Shown here: positions 25,021-33,054 of the stretch, piece by piece | How positions within the stretch are numbered: position 1 is the stretch's first letter | Layout of the letters: every line of letters begins with the position of its first letter | Assembly (NCBI GenBank): GCA_023459215.1 | Contig: JAEWVF010000050.1 | Coordinates: 1 to 64,000 of the forward strand | DNA from: Chloroflexota bacterium | GTDB lineage: Bacteria; Chloroflexota; Anaerolineae; Anaerolineales; Villigracilaceae | Length of the DNA: 64,000 nt | Reading direction: 5' to 3' | Notes under the pieces: generated by a model | Told to the model about the DNA's origin: nothing | Database searches by the model: none | What the model saw: only the letters and a program-made list of their open reading frames with translations | Made by a program: the position numbers and the translations under genes

Positions 25021-25030
25021 CATTGCATAA

Positions 25031-25036
25031 TATAAT
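25031..25036 (+). promoter_or_regulatory. -10 element of priA, leaderless arrangement
   Basis: TATAAT ending 6 nt before the priA ATG at 25043, with no Shine-Dalgarno between. Confidence 0.5.
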
Positions 25037-25042
25037 CAACCC

Positions 25043-27568
25043 ATGCCCTTCGCCCGAATTGCTGTCAACGTGCCCACCCTGAGCGGCGTTTTCGATTATG
25101 CCGTTCCGGCGGAAATGTCCGCCAAAGTGCTGCCCGGCTGCCTGGTCACGGTTCCGTTTAACCAGCAGACGGTGCAGGGCGTGGTAACAGCGCTGCCCCC
25201 TGAACCTGCCGTGGCGAACCCCAAGCCGCTCTCCACGCTGCTGGATCCGCAACCGGTGCTGACGCCGCAGCAATTGGCCCTGGCCTTTCACCTGGCCGAA
25301 AACACGTTAAGCCCGCTGGCCGCCATCATCGGGCTGATGCTGCCGCCCGGCCTGGCGCAACAGGCCGACAGCCTGTATTCCCTTTTGGCCCAAAAAAGCG
25401 AACATCTCGAACTCTCAGCCACCCAGACGCGCATCATTGCCCTGCTGGCCGAACGCGGCCCGTTGCGCGGACGCCAGATCGAGCGCCATTTCTCGCGCGT
25501 CGACTGGCAGAAATCAGCCGAGGCGCTGGTGCGGCGCGGCGTGCTGGGCAAAACCAGCGTCCTGCCCACCCCCACCGTGCGCGGAAAATTCATCCGCACC
25601 GCGCAGTTGGCCGTCCCGCCCAACACCGCCCGGGCCGCCATGGACAGCCTGGGAAAAACCGAATCCACCCAGAAACGGCGCAAAGCCGCCCTCGAATATC
25701 TCATCCAGGAAGCGGAAGCGGTCAACGTTGCCTGGGTCTATGCCGCCAGCGGTTGCAGCCTGGCCGATTTACAGGAATTGGATGAGCGCGAGTTGATCCT
25801 CCTGCGCGAGACCGAAATCTGGCGCGATCCGCTGGAAAAAGTCAAAAGTAATGAGAAAAAAGGGGATGAGTTTAACCTGACCAGGGCGCAAGAATCGGCC
25901 TTGGCGAACATCCTTTCAACTTTCAACCCTTCGACAGGCTCAGGACAGGCTCTTCAACCTTCAACGCCTTTTCTCTTATACGGCATCACCGGCTCAGGCA
26001 AAACCGAAATCTACCTGCGCGCTGCCCAGGAGACCTTGAAAATGGGCCGGCAGGCGCTCATCCTGGTGCCTGAAATCGCCCTGACCCCGCAAACCGTGCG
26101 TAGATTTATGTCACGCTTCCCCGGCCAGGTCGGCATTCTGCATTCCAAACTCTCAGATGGCGAGCGTTACGACACCTGGCGGCGCGCCCGCAGCGGTCAA
26201 ATCTCGGTCTTGATTGGGGCGCGTTCGGCGCTGTTCACGCCGTTCAAAAACATCGGCCTGATCGTGCTGGACGAGTGCCACGATACCTCCTACTACCAAT
26301 CCGAACCGCCGTTTTACCATGCGGTCAGCGCCGCCGAAGCCTATGCCAAAATCTGCGGCGCGACCTGCCTGCTGGGTTCCGCCACCCCGACGGTGGCGCA
26401 GCGCTACCAGGCCGAGCGCGGCCAATGGAACCTGCTCGAGCTGCCAGAGCGGGTCGGCCTGTCGGCGGGCAACCAAACGACCGATTTCGAACTGCCGCCC
26501 GTGCAGGTGGTCGATATGCGCGAAGAGTTGCAGGCCGGCAACCGCGAGATTTTCAGCCGCGCCCTGTCTGAAGCACTGGCAGAAACCTTGCTGCGCAGCG
26601 AACAGGCCATCCTGTTCCTAAACCGGCGCGGAACAGCCACCTATGTTTTCTGCCGGGCCTGCGGCGAGACGCTTAAATGTCCGCATTGCGATACGCCATT
26701 AACCTATCACCAGGAGGAATCGCCCGGTCTCGATACGCCGCAAAACCGACGGCTACTCGACCAGCGACTTTATTCTGGTCTGCATTGCCATCGCTGCGGG
26801 TACAGCCGCCAAATGCCCAAAACCTGCCCAAAGTGCAAAAGTCCGCACATTCGCGCATTTGGCCTGGGCAGCGAAAAAGTCGAGAGTGAAGTGCTGCGCC
26901 TGTTCCCGCAAGCCATTCCGCTGCGTTGGGATTGGGAAACCACCCGCCAGAAAGACGCCCACGACATTATCCTGACCCATTTTGGCAACGGCAAAGCCAA
27001 TGTTCTGGTCGGCACGCAGATGCTGGCCAAAGGTCTCGATCTGCCCAATGTAACCCTGGTCGGCATCGTGCTGGCGGATGTCGGACTGAACCTGCCCGAT
27101 CCGTTTGCCGCCGAACGGGTTTTCCAGACCCTGACCCAGGTCGCCGGTCGGGCCGGACGTTCGCACAAGGGCGGCCGGGTCATCCTGCAAACCTTCCAGC
27201 CTGAGAATCCGGTCATCCGCCGGGCGGCGGGACACGATTTCAGCGGCTTCTACGCCGACGAATTGCAGAACCGCCGTCAGTTGGGCTATCCGCCTTTCGA
27301 GCGGATCGTGCGCCTGGAACGGCGCGAACGCGACCCGCACAAGGCGGAAGAGGAGGCCCATAAAATGGCCAGCCAGTTGCAGGCGTGGATCGCGTCCGAG
27401 GGCCGGGTGCAAACCGAAGTGCTCGGGCCGCTCCCCGCGCCTTTTCCAAAAATCGCCGATATTTATCGCTGGCAAATACTCCTGCGCGGGCCTGACCCGG
27501 CCAGCCTGTTCAAGGGCAAAACGCTGGCCGGCTGGCGGGTTGAAGTGGAACCGGTCAGTTTGCTATAA
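25043..27568 (+). CDS. priA: Primosomal protein N' (replication restart helicase PriA)
   Basis: An 841-residue 3'-5' superfamily 2 helicase that reloads the replisome at stalled forks. The N-terminal 3'-DNA-binding domain opens FARIAVNVPTLSGVFDYAVPAEMSAKVLPGCLVTVPF. Walker A is LLYGITGSGKTEIYLRAA, motif II VLDECHDTSYYQ (DECH instead of the common DEEH), and motif III GSATPT. The zinc region has CRACGETLKCPHCDTPLTYHQ ... LHCHRCGYSRQMPKTCPKCKSPH, then helicase motifs to GRAGR. Two extra peptides interrupt conserved sequence: NPSTGSGQALQPST before Walker A (DNA 25927-25952) and ~18 residues (SPGLDTPQNRRLLDQRLYSG) inside the zinc region (DNA 26726-26762). Both are encoded by interspersed repeats and keep the frame. 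All core motifs remain, so the protein may still work. Confidence 0.93.
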   Translation: MPFARIAVNVPTLSGVFDYAVPAEMSAKVLPGCLVTVPFNQQTVQGVVTALPPEPAVANPKPLSTLLDPQPVLTPQQLALAFHLAENTLSPLAAIIGLMLPPGLAQQADSLYSLLAQKSEHLELSATQTRIIALLAERGPLRGRQIERHFSRVDWQKSAEALVRRGVLGKTSVLPTPTVRGKFIRTAQLAVPPNTARAAMDSLGKTESTQKRRKAALEYLIQEAEAVNVAWVYAASGCSLADLQELDERELILLRETEIWRDPLEKVKSNEKKGDEFNLTRAQESALANILSTFNPSTGSGQALQPSTPFLLYGITGSGKTEIYLRAAQETLKMGRQALILVPEIALTPQTVRRFMSRFPGQVGILHSKLSDGERYDTWRRARSGQISVLIGARSALFTPFKNIGLIVLDECHDTSYYQSEPPFYHAVSAAEAYAKICGATCLLGSATPTVAQRYQAERGQWNLLELPERVGLSAGNQTTDFELPPVQVVDMREELQAGNREIFSRALSEALAETLLRSEQAILFLNRRGTATYVFCRACGETLKCPHCDTPLTYHQEESPGLDTPQNRRLLDQRLYSGLHCHRCGYSRQMPKTCPKCKSPHIRAFGLGSEKVESEVLRLFPQAIPLRWDWETTRQKDAHDIILTHFGNGKANVLVGTQMLAKGLDLPNVTLVGIVLADVGLNLPDPFAAERVFQTLTQVAGRAGRSHKGGRVILQTFQPENPVIRRAAGHDFSGFYADELQNRRQLGYPPFERIVRLERRERDPHKAEEEAHKMASQLQAWIASEGRVQTEVLGPLPAPFPKIADIYRWQILLRGPDPASLFKGKTLAGWRVEVEPVSLL
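25927..25952. repeat. Interspersed repeat inside priA (CCCTTCGACAGGCTCAGG type)
   Basis: ccttcgacaggctcaggaca is a recognisable short repeat type seen in many bacterial genomes. Here it is in frame and encodes PSTGSGQA. The related sequence cccttcgcaaagaacgctc occurs in the loop of the palindrome at 19385. Confidence 0.65.
26726..26762. repeat. GGTCTCGATAC...GGCTACTCGACC palindrome inside priA
   Basis: The same repeat family as the units around 19304-19959, inserted in frame between the second zinc Cys pair and the following LHCHRCGY segment of PriA. Confidence 0.8.
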
Positions 27569-27569
27569 T
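27561..27569 (+). promoter_or_regulatory. Extended -10 promoter overlapping the priA stop codon
   Basis: TGCTATAAT spans the priA stop (TAA 27566-27568), ~20 nt before the next ATG, which has its own GAGGTG. It suggests separate transcription of the downstream gene. Confidence 0.5.
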
Positions 27570-27588
27570 GTTTTGAGCGAGGTGCGCC

Positions 27589-28617
27589 ATGTTAAATTTT
27601 TTGTCTCCCAATACCAGCAATATTCAAGACCCCGGCGAATGGCAAGCCAACCAACGTGGTGAAATTACAGAAGCGCAAAACGCCCGCCTGAATGCCAGCC
27701 TGGGTTTCCAGAGCGGCTGCGTCAGCCTGGTTTTTATCGCCATCCTGATGCCGTTTTTCTTCACCATGGGCGTATTTGCCATCCAGGCCTTCAATGAAGC
27801 CTGGTTTTTTGGCGCATTCATCCTGGCGATGCTGGTTCTTTTTGCGGTCATCATGTTCAGCCAGGTAGGCGGTCTCTGGCAAGCCTGGCAGCGCTGGAAT
27901 GCCTTGAAACGTGACCGTGAAGGCCACAGTATCCGCATGGGACAGGGTCAGTTGGCTTTTGAAAAGGGCGCTTACAACGTCCAGGCCGCGGGCAGAACCC
28001 TGCGCCTGCCCATCAGCAATAACGCCTGCGGCCTGAAACCCGGCGCGACCTATCGTTTCTATTACCTGGAGGAAAGCGGCTTTGTGCTTTCGGCTGAGGA
28101 GTTATACCCGGCCAGCGCCGCGCAGGCTCAGAATGCGCTGCTGGATATCCTGGCTTCGGCCAACAAGTTCACCCTGGATGACCTGAATTTGAACCGCAAC
28201 GGTGAAATGACCAGCGCCCAACGGATGCGGGCCTTGCCCAATATGTTTTTCGGCCTGTTGTTCGGGCTTTTTCCGCTCGGGTTCGGGATTATGCTCTTTA
28301 CCAACGAACAGGAGTTGACCAGCCTGATCTTCCCGCTGATTATCCTGTTAATTTTCGCGCTTTTCGCCGGGTTTATGTTCGTCAACGGCCTGCTCGACCT
28401 GCTCAGCCAGTCGCCGCTGGTGACGGAAGGAGTCGGCCACAAAGAAAAACGCACCTCGCGCAGCAAGCGCAGCCGCAAAACCATTTACTATTATGTGATC
28501 GATGGCACCCGCTTCCAGGTCGGCCAGGATGCTTACCAGGCCCTGGTGGATGGCGAGCGCTACCGGGTGTACGCCCTGCCGCGCAGCAAACGCCTGCTGA
28601 CCATCGAACCACTTTAG
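27589..28617 (+). CDS. Internally duplicated membrane protein (DUF3592-like)
   Basis: A 342-residue protein built from two similar modules. Each starts with NxxGE(I/M)T.AQ (QANQRGEITEAQNARL near residue 20; NLNRNGEMTSAQRMRA near 205). Each continues with two hydrophobic helices (VSLVFIAILMPFFFTMGVFAI plus FILAMLVLFAVIMF; NMFFGLLFGLFPLGFGIMLF plus FPLIILLIFALFAGFMF). Each ends with a β-rich soluble part (...TLRLPISNNACGLKPGATYRFYYLEESGFVLSAEEL; ...YYYVIDGTRFQVGQDAYQALVDGERYRVYALPRSKRLLTIEPL). The last resembles DUF3592-type domains. Topology suggests four TM segments with soluble parts on the same side. Function is unknown. GAGGTG lies 5 nt before the ATG. Confidence 0.65.
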   Translation: MLNFLSPNTSNIQDPGEWQANQRGEITEAQNARLNASLGFQSGCVSLVFIAILMPFFFTMGVFAIQAFNEAWFFGAFILAMLVLFAVIMFSQVGGLWQAWQRWNALKRDREGHSIRMGQGQLAFEKGAYNVQAAGRTLRLPISNNACGLKPGATYRFYYLEESGFVLSAEELYPASAAQAQNALLDILASANKFTLDDLNLNRNGEMTSAQRMRALPNMFFGLLFGLFPLGFGIMLFTNEQELTSLIFPLIILLIFALFAGFMFVNGLLDLLSQSPLVTEGVGHKEKRTSRSKRSRKTIYYYVIDGTRFQVGQDAYQALVDGERYRVYALPRSKRLLTIEPL

Positions 28618-28640
28618 AATCTTATTGTTAGGAGTTCGTC

Positions 28641-29147
28641 ATGGGACCAGAACGGGTTGTGCTTTCCTGGCAGGAGGTGGACAAGTTAATCCACCAGATG
28701 CTGCCGCAGTTTCGACGTGAATTTACCGCAATGGTGATGATCACCCGCGGCGGAATCATCCCCGGCGGGATGCTGGCCGAGACGATGGGCCTGACCCACA
28801 TCCTGACCGCAGCCGTGGACTTCCCGTTCGAGCAGGCCAACGAACAGCAAAAGTTCATGGCCTGGCCGCAGTTCATCCAGTTCCCGGTCGAGGAGAATCT
28901 GCGCGGACGTTCGGTTTTAATTGTGGATGATGTCTGGGGTTCGGGCCGGACCATTACGGCGGTAAAAAACCGCGTTTCCGCCGCAGGCGGATTCCCCGAA
29001 ACCTGCGTATTGCATTTCAACCCCTATCGCAACCTGTTTGGCAGCGTGCGCCCCGATTATTATGCCGATGTGACCAATGCGCACGTGGTTTATCCCTGGG
29101 AAATTGATCGCGGACAAGATTTGGCGTTGTTGGGAGATTCGATCTAG
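28641..29147 (+). CDS. Phosphoribosyltransferase-domain protein
   Basis: A 168-residue type I PRTase. The PRPP-binding loop is SVLIVDDVWGSGRTITAVKNRV, with the two acidic residues and the GSGRT loop in place; MVMITRGGIIPGGMLAETMGL forms the PPi loop. Such proteins transfer ribose-5-phosphate between PRPP and a base. The nearest familiar types are xanthine/guanine or hypoxanthine PRTases, but the hood region (YADVTNAHVVYPWEIDRGQDL, as in Gpt-type enzymes with WEI) leaves the base uncertain. The Crp/Fnr gene begins 5 nt later, so the two form an operon. Confidence 0.82.
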   Translation: MGPERVVLSWQEVDKLIHQMLPQFRREFTAMVMITRGGIIPGGMLAETMGLTHILTAAVDFPFEQANEQQKFMAWPQFIQFPVEENLRGRSVLIVDDVWGSGRTITAVKNRVSAAGGFPETCVLHFNPYRNLFGSVRPDYYADVTNAHVVYPWEIDRGQDLALLGDSI

Positions 29148-29152
29148 AACCT

Positions 29153-29851
29153 ATGAAAACTTTGAGCATCGAGCGTCAGAAAAAAATCGATATTTTGCGC
29201 AAAAACCTATTTTTCCAGGGTTTGGGTGAAAGCTCGCTGGAGGAACTTTCCACCCAGACCAGCCTGCGCCAGTATGAGCGCGGCGAAGCGCTGTTCTGGG
29301 AGGGCGATCCGTGCGCCGGCCTGCATATCCTCGAATCGGGCAGCGTCAAATTATTTCGCGTGTCGCCGCAGGGCCGCCAGCACATCCTGCGCGTGGTGCA
29401 GGAAGGCGAAACCTTTAACGAGGTGCCCGTTTTCGATAGCGGGGAAAACCCGGTCAATGCCGAAGCGCTGGAAGCGACCCAGATCTGGGTGGTCGAGGCC
29501 AACGCCGTGCATGACATGATGGAAAAAGACCCGGAATATGCCTTGCGCATCATCCAAAGCCTGGGGAAGATGTTGCGCCACCTGGTGCAAATGGCCTCCG
29601 AAATGGCTTTCCTGCAAGTCACCCACCGCCTGGCGCGGCTGATCAATGAGACTCCGGCCCAGGAACTGAGCGGCGAAGGCGGCACACGCTGGACCCAGGA
29701 GCAAATGGCCGCCCGCCTGGGGACCGTGCGCGAGGTGGTGGCGCGTTCCCTGCGTGAATTGGAACGCAGCGGGGCAATCCAGATGGAGAACCGGCGCATC
29801 AGCATCTCGAACCGGAATGTGCTCCAAGAGTGGGCCCAGTCCTGGAACTGA
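29153..29851 (+). CDS. Crp/Fnr-family transcriptional regulator
   Basis: A 232-residue regulator. The N-terminal cyclic nucleotide-binding β-roll (LFFQGLGESSLEELSTQTSLRQYERGEALFWEGDPCAGLHILESGSVKLFRVSPQGRQHILRVVQEGETFNEVPVFDSGENPVNAEA) is followed by the dimer helix and a winged HTH (WTQEQMAARLGTVREVVARSLRELERSGAIQMENRRISI). No Fnr-type N-terminal Cys cluster is present, so O2 sensing through Fe-S is unlikely. The cAMP-binding Arg-Ser pair is not evident, so the ligand is unknown. Five nt after the PRTase gene; a bidirectional terminator follows. Confidence 0.9.
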   Translation: MKTLSIERQKKIDILRKNLFFQGLGESSLEELSTQTSLRQYERGEALFWEGDPCAGLHILESGSVKLFRVSPQGRQHILRVVQEGETFNEVPVFDSGENPVNAEALEATQIWVVEANAVHDMMEKDPEYALRIIQSLGKMLRHLVQMASEMAFLQVTHRLARLINETPAQELSGEGGTRWTQEQMAARLGTVREVVARSLRELERSGAIQMENRRISISNRNVLQEWAQSWN

Positions 29852-29859
29852 GCAAACAA

Positions 29860-29891
29860 AAAACGGCGTTCCCAAAGGCGACGCCGTTTTT
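29860..29891. terminator. Bidirectional terminator between crp/fnr-like and c-di-AMP receptor genes
   Basis: A perfect 10-bp stem aaaacggcgt/acgccgtttt flanked by A-run and T-run, placed between convergent genes. Confidence 0.85.
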
Positions 29892-29910
29892 GATTCCTGG
29901 CAAAACCGGG

Positions 29911-30174
29911 TTAAATCTGTTCGAAGCGGTCGACCGGGACAACAAAAATTGTCGCCCGCTTTTCGCCGGTCAGGCTGGGGCCTAACTGCTTGCGCACCAC
30001 CTCAATCCCGGCATCGACCCGTTCACTCTCGACGCCAATGAAAAGGGTCGTGCTGCCCTTGCGGAAAAATCCGCCGGTGGAAGCAACCCTGGTGACGCGA
30101 AAGTCTTCAGCGGTCAGGGCATGTACGACTGCATCAACATCATCATCGCGCAGGATGGCAATAATCATTTTCAT
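29911..30174 (-). CDS. PII-like cyclic-di-AMP receptor (DarA/PstA family), copy 2
   Basis: An 87-residue PF06153-type protein: MKMIIAILRDDDVDAVVHALTAEDFRVTRVASTGGFFRKGSTTLFIGVESERVDAGIEVV ... RATIFVVPVDRFEQI. The ASTGGFxRxGxTTLxIG block forms the c-di-AMP-binding pocket in DarA, and the VPVDRFEQ tail is characteristic. DarA-type trimers resemble PII signalling proteins and sense cyclic-di-AMP. It starts 2 nt after the stop of a paralogue, so the pair arose by tandem duplication. It lacks the long B-loop of that paralogue. Confidence 0.87.
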   Translation of the reverse strand: MKMIIAILRDDDVDAVVHALTAEDFRVTRVASTGGFFRKGSTTLFIGVESERVDAGIEVVRKQLGPSLTGEKRATIFVVPVDRFEQI

Positions 30175-30176
30175 GG

Positions 30177-30518
30177 CTAAAACTCCTCGAATCGCTCTAC
30201 CGGGGTGGTGAAAATCGTAGCGCCGCCAACCGTGACAGGCACGGGCGTCGGCATGGGCAACGGTGAACCTTCCAGCGGCAGGGCCAGGTACTCGATACGC
30301 TGGCGGCAGGATGCCTGCAAGGCCTTCACAACGCGTTCTTCCGCGCCATCGCTTAGCCCAATCAGGAATGTGGCGTTGCGGCGTCCCAGGAAGCCGCCTG
30401 CGCTCGAAAAATGGATAACCGGCAGGCCAAGCTGTTCCACTGCCCGCAAAGCCAGGTCGGCGTCCTGTTCTTGCACAATGGCGGTCATCAAAGCATGGAT
30501 CGGATTGTTTTTTGACAC
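30177..30518 (-). CDS. PII-like cyclic-di-AMP receptor paralogue, copy 1
   Basis: A 113-residue paralogue of the next gene: IHALMTAIVQEQDADLALRAVEQLGLPVIHFSSAGGFLGRRNATFLIGLSDGAEERVVKALQ ... GGATIFTTPVERFEEF. The SSAGGFLGRRNATFLIG segment aligns with the nucleotide pocket, although the usual Thr pair is partly changed, so ligand affinity may differ. It has a longer Pro-rich loop (LEGSPLPMPTPVPV). The start is GTG at 30518, with AAGGAGG 5 nt upstream. It is 25 nt downstream of the glycosidase-like gene and 2 nt upstream of the second paralogue, a likely three-gene operon. Confidence 0.82.
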   Translation of the reverse strand: MSKNNPIHALMTAIVQEQDADLALRAVEQLGLPVIHFSSAGGFLGRRNATFLIGLSDGAEERVVKALQASCRQRIEYLALPLEGSPLPMPTPVPVTVGGATIFTTPVERFEEF

Positions 30519-30543
30519 TGCTACCTCCTTTCGGCGGGCCGGC

Positions 30544-32919
30544 TCACTCGCTGGAAACCAGGGTATCCGCCGGGTGACTGACCTGGGTGGATTGTCCGTT
30601 CGGGAAAATCACTTCTGTGTGATCCAACATGCGCGCAACGGTCAGGCCTCTATATTTTACCGTAACCGGCCACGGAAATGGGTTCTCGTCCCAAATTTTG
30701 ACCCGTTTGGGTGAAAGGATTTCAACGCCCAGGGTTTGCAGGAACAGCCCCACCGGCGCCAGGCCGCGCAGGGAATCGCGCTCTCCCTGGCCGGAGCCGG
30801 TCTCGGCGTGATAGGTGCGATAAAAAGACTGCGAACGCTTCAGGTTGGGGATGATAGCCGACATGATGTGGGCCACCAGGCGGGCCGCCTCGCGGCGATG
30901 GCCGTAAGCCAGCAACCCTTCGGCGATCAAGTGGTTCCACGGAACATGAACACTCAAACAAACCGGGTCGGCATCGCGGACAAAAACGCGCGGCAGGGCC
31001 GAAAGTCCATAAGGATGATCGAACCGGTCGGCACTCAGTATCGTGCGCTGGATCAAAGTCCCGGCATGTTGCTCATCGGGGATGCCGGCCCAGAGCGGCA
31101 GGAGCAGGGTCTGGTCGGCAATGGTCAGGTCGACGGTCTGGATCGTCAGGCGGTCGCGGCGGCTGAGGCCTTCAAACTCGAAGTGTCCGACCGTATCATA
31201 GAGTTTCTTGCTGGTTGTCACCGCCCCGGCAGCGCTGAAACTGAAATCATGCCGATCCAGGCTCTCGCTCTGTTCCTGTCCATTCAGCGATCCCTTGATC
31301 ACCACCCGCGGACGCTTAAGCGCTTCGCCGTGGCCGTGGATGCGAATAATCAGGCGCGAAGCCTGTTTCAGTTCCTTTTGCAGGTCGAGTTCGGGTGCGG
31401 CCTGACGATCGCTAAGCACCTTGCCCGGCAGGCTCAAATGGGTATCGCGGTCAGCATAGAGATAAAAAGCCGACTCGGCATCCCAGCAGGCCTCGACGCC
31501 TTTGCGCAGGATTTCCATCTGTTTTTTGAGCAGGGTCAGGTCGGAGGTACGGCCAAGCAGGTCGGCCATTTTGCAGAGCAGGCTGGCCTCACGGTACAAA
31601 GCCGCCGAGAGGGCCGGACTCTGAACAGTGGTAATGTCGACCCCCTGCGCCCAACTATTCCAGCCGTCAAAAAGCGGATTATCTTCAAAACCGGTTTGGG
31701 AGACATGCTGCCACTCAGGCAGCCCGTTGCGGTCGTGGTCGCGGCGCGGTGAGAACCACGACCAGAAGAATTTACTGATTGCCGGGTAAACCTGTTGCAG
31801 GAAAGATTTGTCCAGGTGGCGCTGGTGACAGGTCCAGGCCAGGGTTGCCAGGTAAGGCGCAGCCAGGAAACGGGCGCGCTGCCCCGCCAGGCCGGGTTTG
31901 GCGTCGATTTCGCCATCCTGATCCTGGACAGCCAGGTAGTTTTTGAGCAGGCCGCAGGCCAGTTCCGGCGCGCCGGGGATGACCGTGCCCAGGTAATAAC
32001 TTTCAAGCAGGGGCTGACCGTTCCAGAAATGTTGGTGGTCGGAACCATCTCCCGCGCGCGAGTAGCCCAGGTCGGGCTGGCGGACGAGGGCAAAAGAGTT
32101 ATGCGGTAACTGTTCGGATTTGCCCAGGAACAGGCCAAAGGCCGCTTTCTGGCTGAAAGCCAGGACCGCATCCCAATCCTTGTCGCCGGTCTGGATGTCG
32201 ACCATGTGGCTCTGGGCCAGCATCTCGATCCGGGCGCGTTCGGCGTCAAAGGGCCGGGCGGCAGTACGCCGCGCCAAGTCGAACGATTCCTGCGGGTCGC
32301 CCAGGGAGGCCAAAGCCCAGGTGAACTGGCGGTTGTTGCCGGGAGGCAGGTCGAGCGGCAGGGCCAGCGATGGATACGGACCGGGACCGGGCTGGGGGCC
32401 GCCCGTCAGGAACAGGACCGGCGCGAGATTTTCGGCTTTACCCTCCAGCACGCTGACCGCCTGGCGCTGGACAGCTGACATGGGCTGGCCTTCGAGCGGA
32501 ATCAACTGCACAGCCAGTTCAAAACTGAACGAAAGCGGAGTCACGGCCCGGTTGGCGAGCGTAATCCGCCCACAGGCAACATTCGAACCGGCCAGCCAAT
32601 ACTCGAGGCGCACATCCAGCCCATTCAGCGGCGAAAAATCCACATCCAGAAAATTTGGCGCGAAAAAATGCACCGTCGGCGGACGAATGAAATCGGCCGG
32701 ATCGTTGATGATTTTGCCGTTCAGGAAAAAACGCGGAAAAATGCGCATCAGGCGCACGCGCAAACCGTAAGTGGTGCGCAGGCCAACCGCGGAGGGTTCG
32801 CCGCCGCCCAGGTCAAGCTGCCAGACTTGGTCATCGATATAGCTGGGCTCGCATAAACGCGCGTCAGCCGCAATGGTCAGTTGCAATGGGTCGCCAGCAG
32901 TCAGGTTCCATTCTCTCAT
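30544..32919 (-). CDS. Six-hairpin (alpha/alpha) glycosidase-like protein
   Basis: A 791-residue protein with an N-terminal β-sandwich (~1-200) and a C-terminal helical barrel. HFWNGQPLLESYYLGTVIPGAPELACGLLKNYLAVQDQDGEIDAKPG, RRDHDRNGLPEWQHVSQTGFEDNPLFDGWNSW and a late AEGLLAYGHRREAARLVAHIM follow the pattern of amylo-alpha-1,6-glucosidase/GH63-like (α/α)6 enzymes. The acidic residues in DHDRNGLPEW and DGEID are catalytic candidates. No signal peptide, so it is likely cytoplasmic, possibly acting on stored or imported glucans. Start MREWNLTAGDPLQL at 32919 is preferred; TACAAT lies 9 nt before it. A longer frame reaching 32967 would overlap the divergent uvrA promoter. Confidence 0.65.
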   Translation of the reverse strand: MREWNLTAGDPLQLTIAADARLCEPSYIDDQVWQLDLGGGEPSAVGLRTTYGLRVRLMRIFPRFFLNGKIINDPADFIRPPTVHFFAPNFLDVDFSPLNGLDVRLEYWLAGSNVACGRITLANRAVTPLSFSFELAVQLIPLEGQPMSAVQRQAVSVLEGKAENLAPVLFLTGGPQPGPGPYPSLALPLDLPPGNNRQFTWALASLGDPQESFDLARRTAARPFDAERARIEMLAQSHMVDIQTGDKDWDAVLAFSQKAAFGLFLGKSEQLPHNSFALVRQPDLGYSRAGDGSDHQHFWNGQPLLESYYLGTVIPGAPELACGLLKNYLAVQDQDGEIDAKPGLAGQRARFLAAPYLATLAWTCHQRHLDKSFLQQVYPAISKFFWSWFSPRRDHDRNGLPEWQHVSQTGFEDNPLFDGWNSWAQGVDITTVQSPALSAALYREASLLCKMADLLGRTSDLTLLKKQMEILRKGVEACWDAESAFYLYADRDTHLSLPGKVLSDRQAAPELDLQKELKQASRLIIRIHGHGEALKRPRVVIKGSLNGQEQSESLDRHDFSFSAAGAVTTSKKLYDTVGHFEFEGLSRRDRLTIQTVDLTIADQTLLLPLWAGIPDEQHAGTLIQRTILSADRFDHPYGLSALPRVFVRDADPVCLSVHVPWNHLIAEGLLAYGHRREAARLVAHIMSAIIPNLKRSQSFYRTYHAETGSGQGERDSLRGLAPVGLFLQTLGVEILSPKRVKIWDENPFPWPVTVKYRGLTVARMLDHTEVIFPNGQSTQVSHPADTLVSSE

Positions 32920-32970
32920 ACGCGGCTTATTGTAAGGTGTGTTGGGCCGAAGGTCAAATAAAAACATTTG

Positions 32971-33040
32971 TGCTATAATTGATGGCTACGTTTCCTTCCC
33001 CAACCCACAGCATACCCGCCGGACGGGGTCGCCCGGCGGG
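32971..33040 (+). promoter_or_regulatory. uvrA promoter and 5'-UTR hairpin
   Basis: Extended -10 TGCTATAAT (32971-32979). The ~70-nt leader contains an 8-bp stem cccgccgg (33015-33022) / ccggcggg (33033-33040) just before the GAGG Shine-Dalgarno. The stem could limit ribosome access. No LexA-like box is seen here. Confidence 0.5.
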
Positions 33041-33054
33041 CATAGCGAGGTGCT

